Assembly (NCBI RefSeq): GCF_032362555.1
Contig: NC_083533.1
Location: 749,001 to 813,000 of the forward strand
Reading direction: 5' to 3'
Length of the DNA: 64,000 bases
Source: Amyelois transitella
Lineage: Eukaryota > Arthropoda > Insecta > Lepidoptera > Pyralidae
Below are positions 63,770-64,000 of the stretch, piece after piece. Position 1 is the first letter of the stretch. Every line of letters starts with the position of its first letter. The translations under genes and the position numbers were made by a program. The notes beneath the pieces were generated by a model that saw only the letters and a program-made list of their open reading frames with translations, made no database searches and had not been told where the DNA came from.

Positions 63770-63911
63770 AATGTTCCTTTTGAAGCCCAGCGATGTCAGT
63801 GGACGGATAGTCGTGACTGATAAAGGACATACCGGTGAATTTCGAGTTGAAATTTTTTAAGTGACATAGTTAAGTGTTTTGTTTGTGTTAAAAAAAGGTT
63901 GATAGTAACAG
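63770..63911 (+). other. Possible 5' untranslated exon of a gene beyond the right edge
   Basis: Unique, less AT-rich stretch (GCGATGTCAGTGGACGGATA) ending AACAG|GTGAGC, a good splice donor. No ORF. Suggestive only. Confidence 0.2.
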
Positions 63912-64000
63912 GTGAGCGATTGAGTATATATTTTAAATTATTTAGGTTAATTTTTATTAATTAAATAAATAAATATTGCTTTGAATATTCTTCTTATTAC

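Overview
ORGANISM AND OVERALL CHARACTER. This is a gene-containing, repeat-rich window of an insect nuclear genome, almost certainly a moth or butterfly. It holds split genes with GT-AG introns, a SID-1 family gene, very many short SINE copies with (ATGT)n tails, a tRNA-derived SINE, several families of small Helitron-like elements ending in CTAG, a piggyBac element in a TTAA site, and a Ty3/Gypsy LTR element. No prokaryotic or organellar signal was seen. Exon boundaries below were read by eye from reading frame, splice consensus and phase continuity. The coding lengths close in frame for all three genes. || LAYOUT. (1) 315-12569, minus strand: the 5' half of Son of sevenless (Sos), 15 coding exons running from the start codon through histone fold, DH, PH and the start of the RasGEF N-terminal (REM) domain. 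The catalytic CDC25 domain lies off the left edge. (2) 12570-13317: a short head-to-head intergenic space, probably a shared promoter. (3) 13318-34814, plus strand: a complete SID-1/SIDT-type multi-pass membrane protein gene, 20 exons, 796 aa, with introns full of SINEs, LINE tails, Helitrons and tandem repeats. (4) 34815-41645: intergenic, with degenerate extra copies of the last sid-1 exon and an apparently intact piggyBac element (36336-38739). (5) 41646-49873, plus strand: a complete receptor-like tyrosine phosphatase of the KIM-containing PTPRR/PTPN5/PTPN7 type, the likely PTP-ER orthologue, 4 coding exons, about 1614 aa. (6) 49874-64000: its 3' UTR, then gene-poor sequence with a near-identical pair of LTRs around a deleted Gypsy interior (54705-56175) and more SINE copies. 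|| HOW THE GENES RELATE. Sos activates Ras upstream of ERK, and PTP-ER-type phosphatases dock on ERK and switch it off, so an activator and a terminator of one pathway lie about 30 kb apart with the RNA-uptake gene sid-1 between them. No operon-like logic is implied. || MOST NOTABLE. (a) The long phosphatase exon carries a roughly 20-residue tandem repeat of eleven S-N-x-S-L units; five of them contain a recognisable kinase interaction motif (KIM, R-R-x-S-N-x-S-L), where mammalian relatives are known to carry one. (b) Exon-intron boundaries in this window are repeatedly tandem-duplicated: a 68-bp unit repeated 27 times (26 with the 5' splice site) at one sid-1 exon, a 70-bp unit repeated three times at another, and two-copy versions at two or three Sos exons, plus degenerate copies of the sid-1 terminal exon. 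(c) Two sid-1 splice acceptors sit immediately after transposon insertions that appear to supply their pyrimidine tracts. (d) A SINE and a LINE share a 3' end, suggesting a parasite-host pair.
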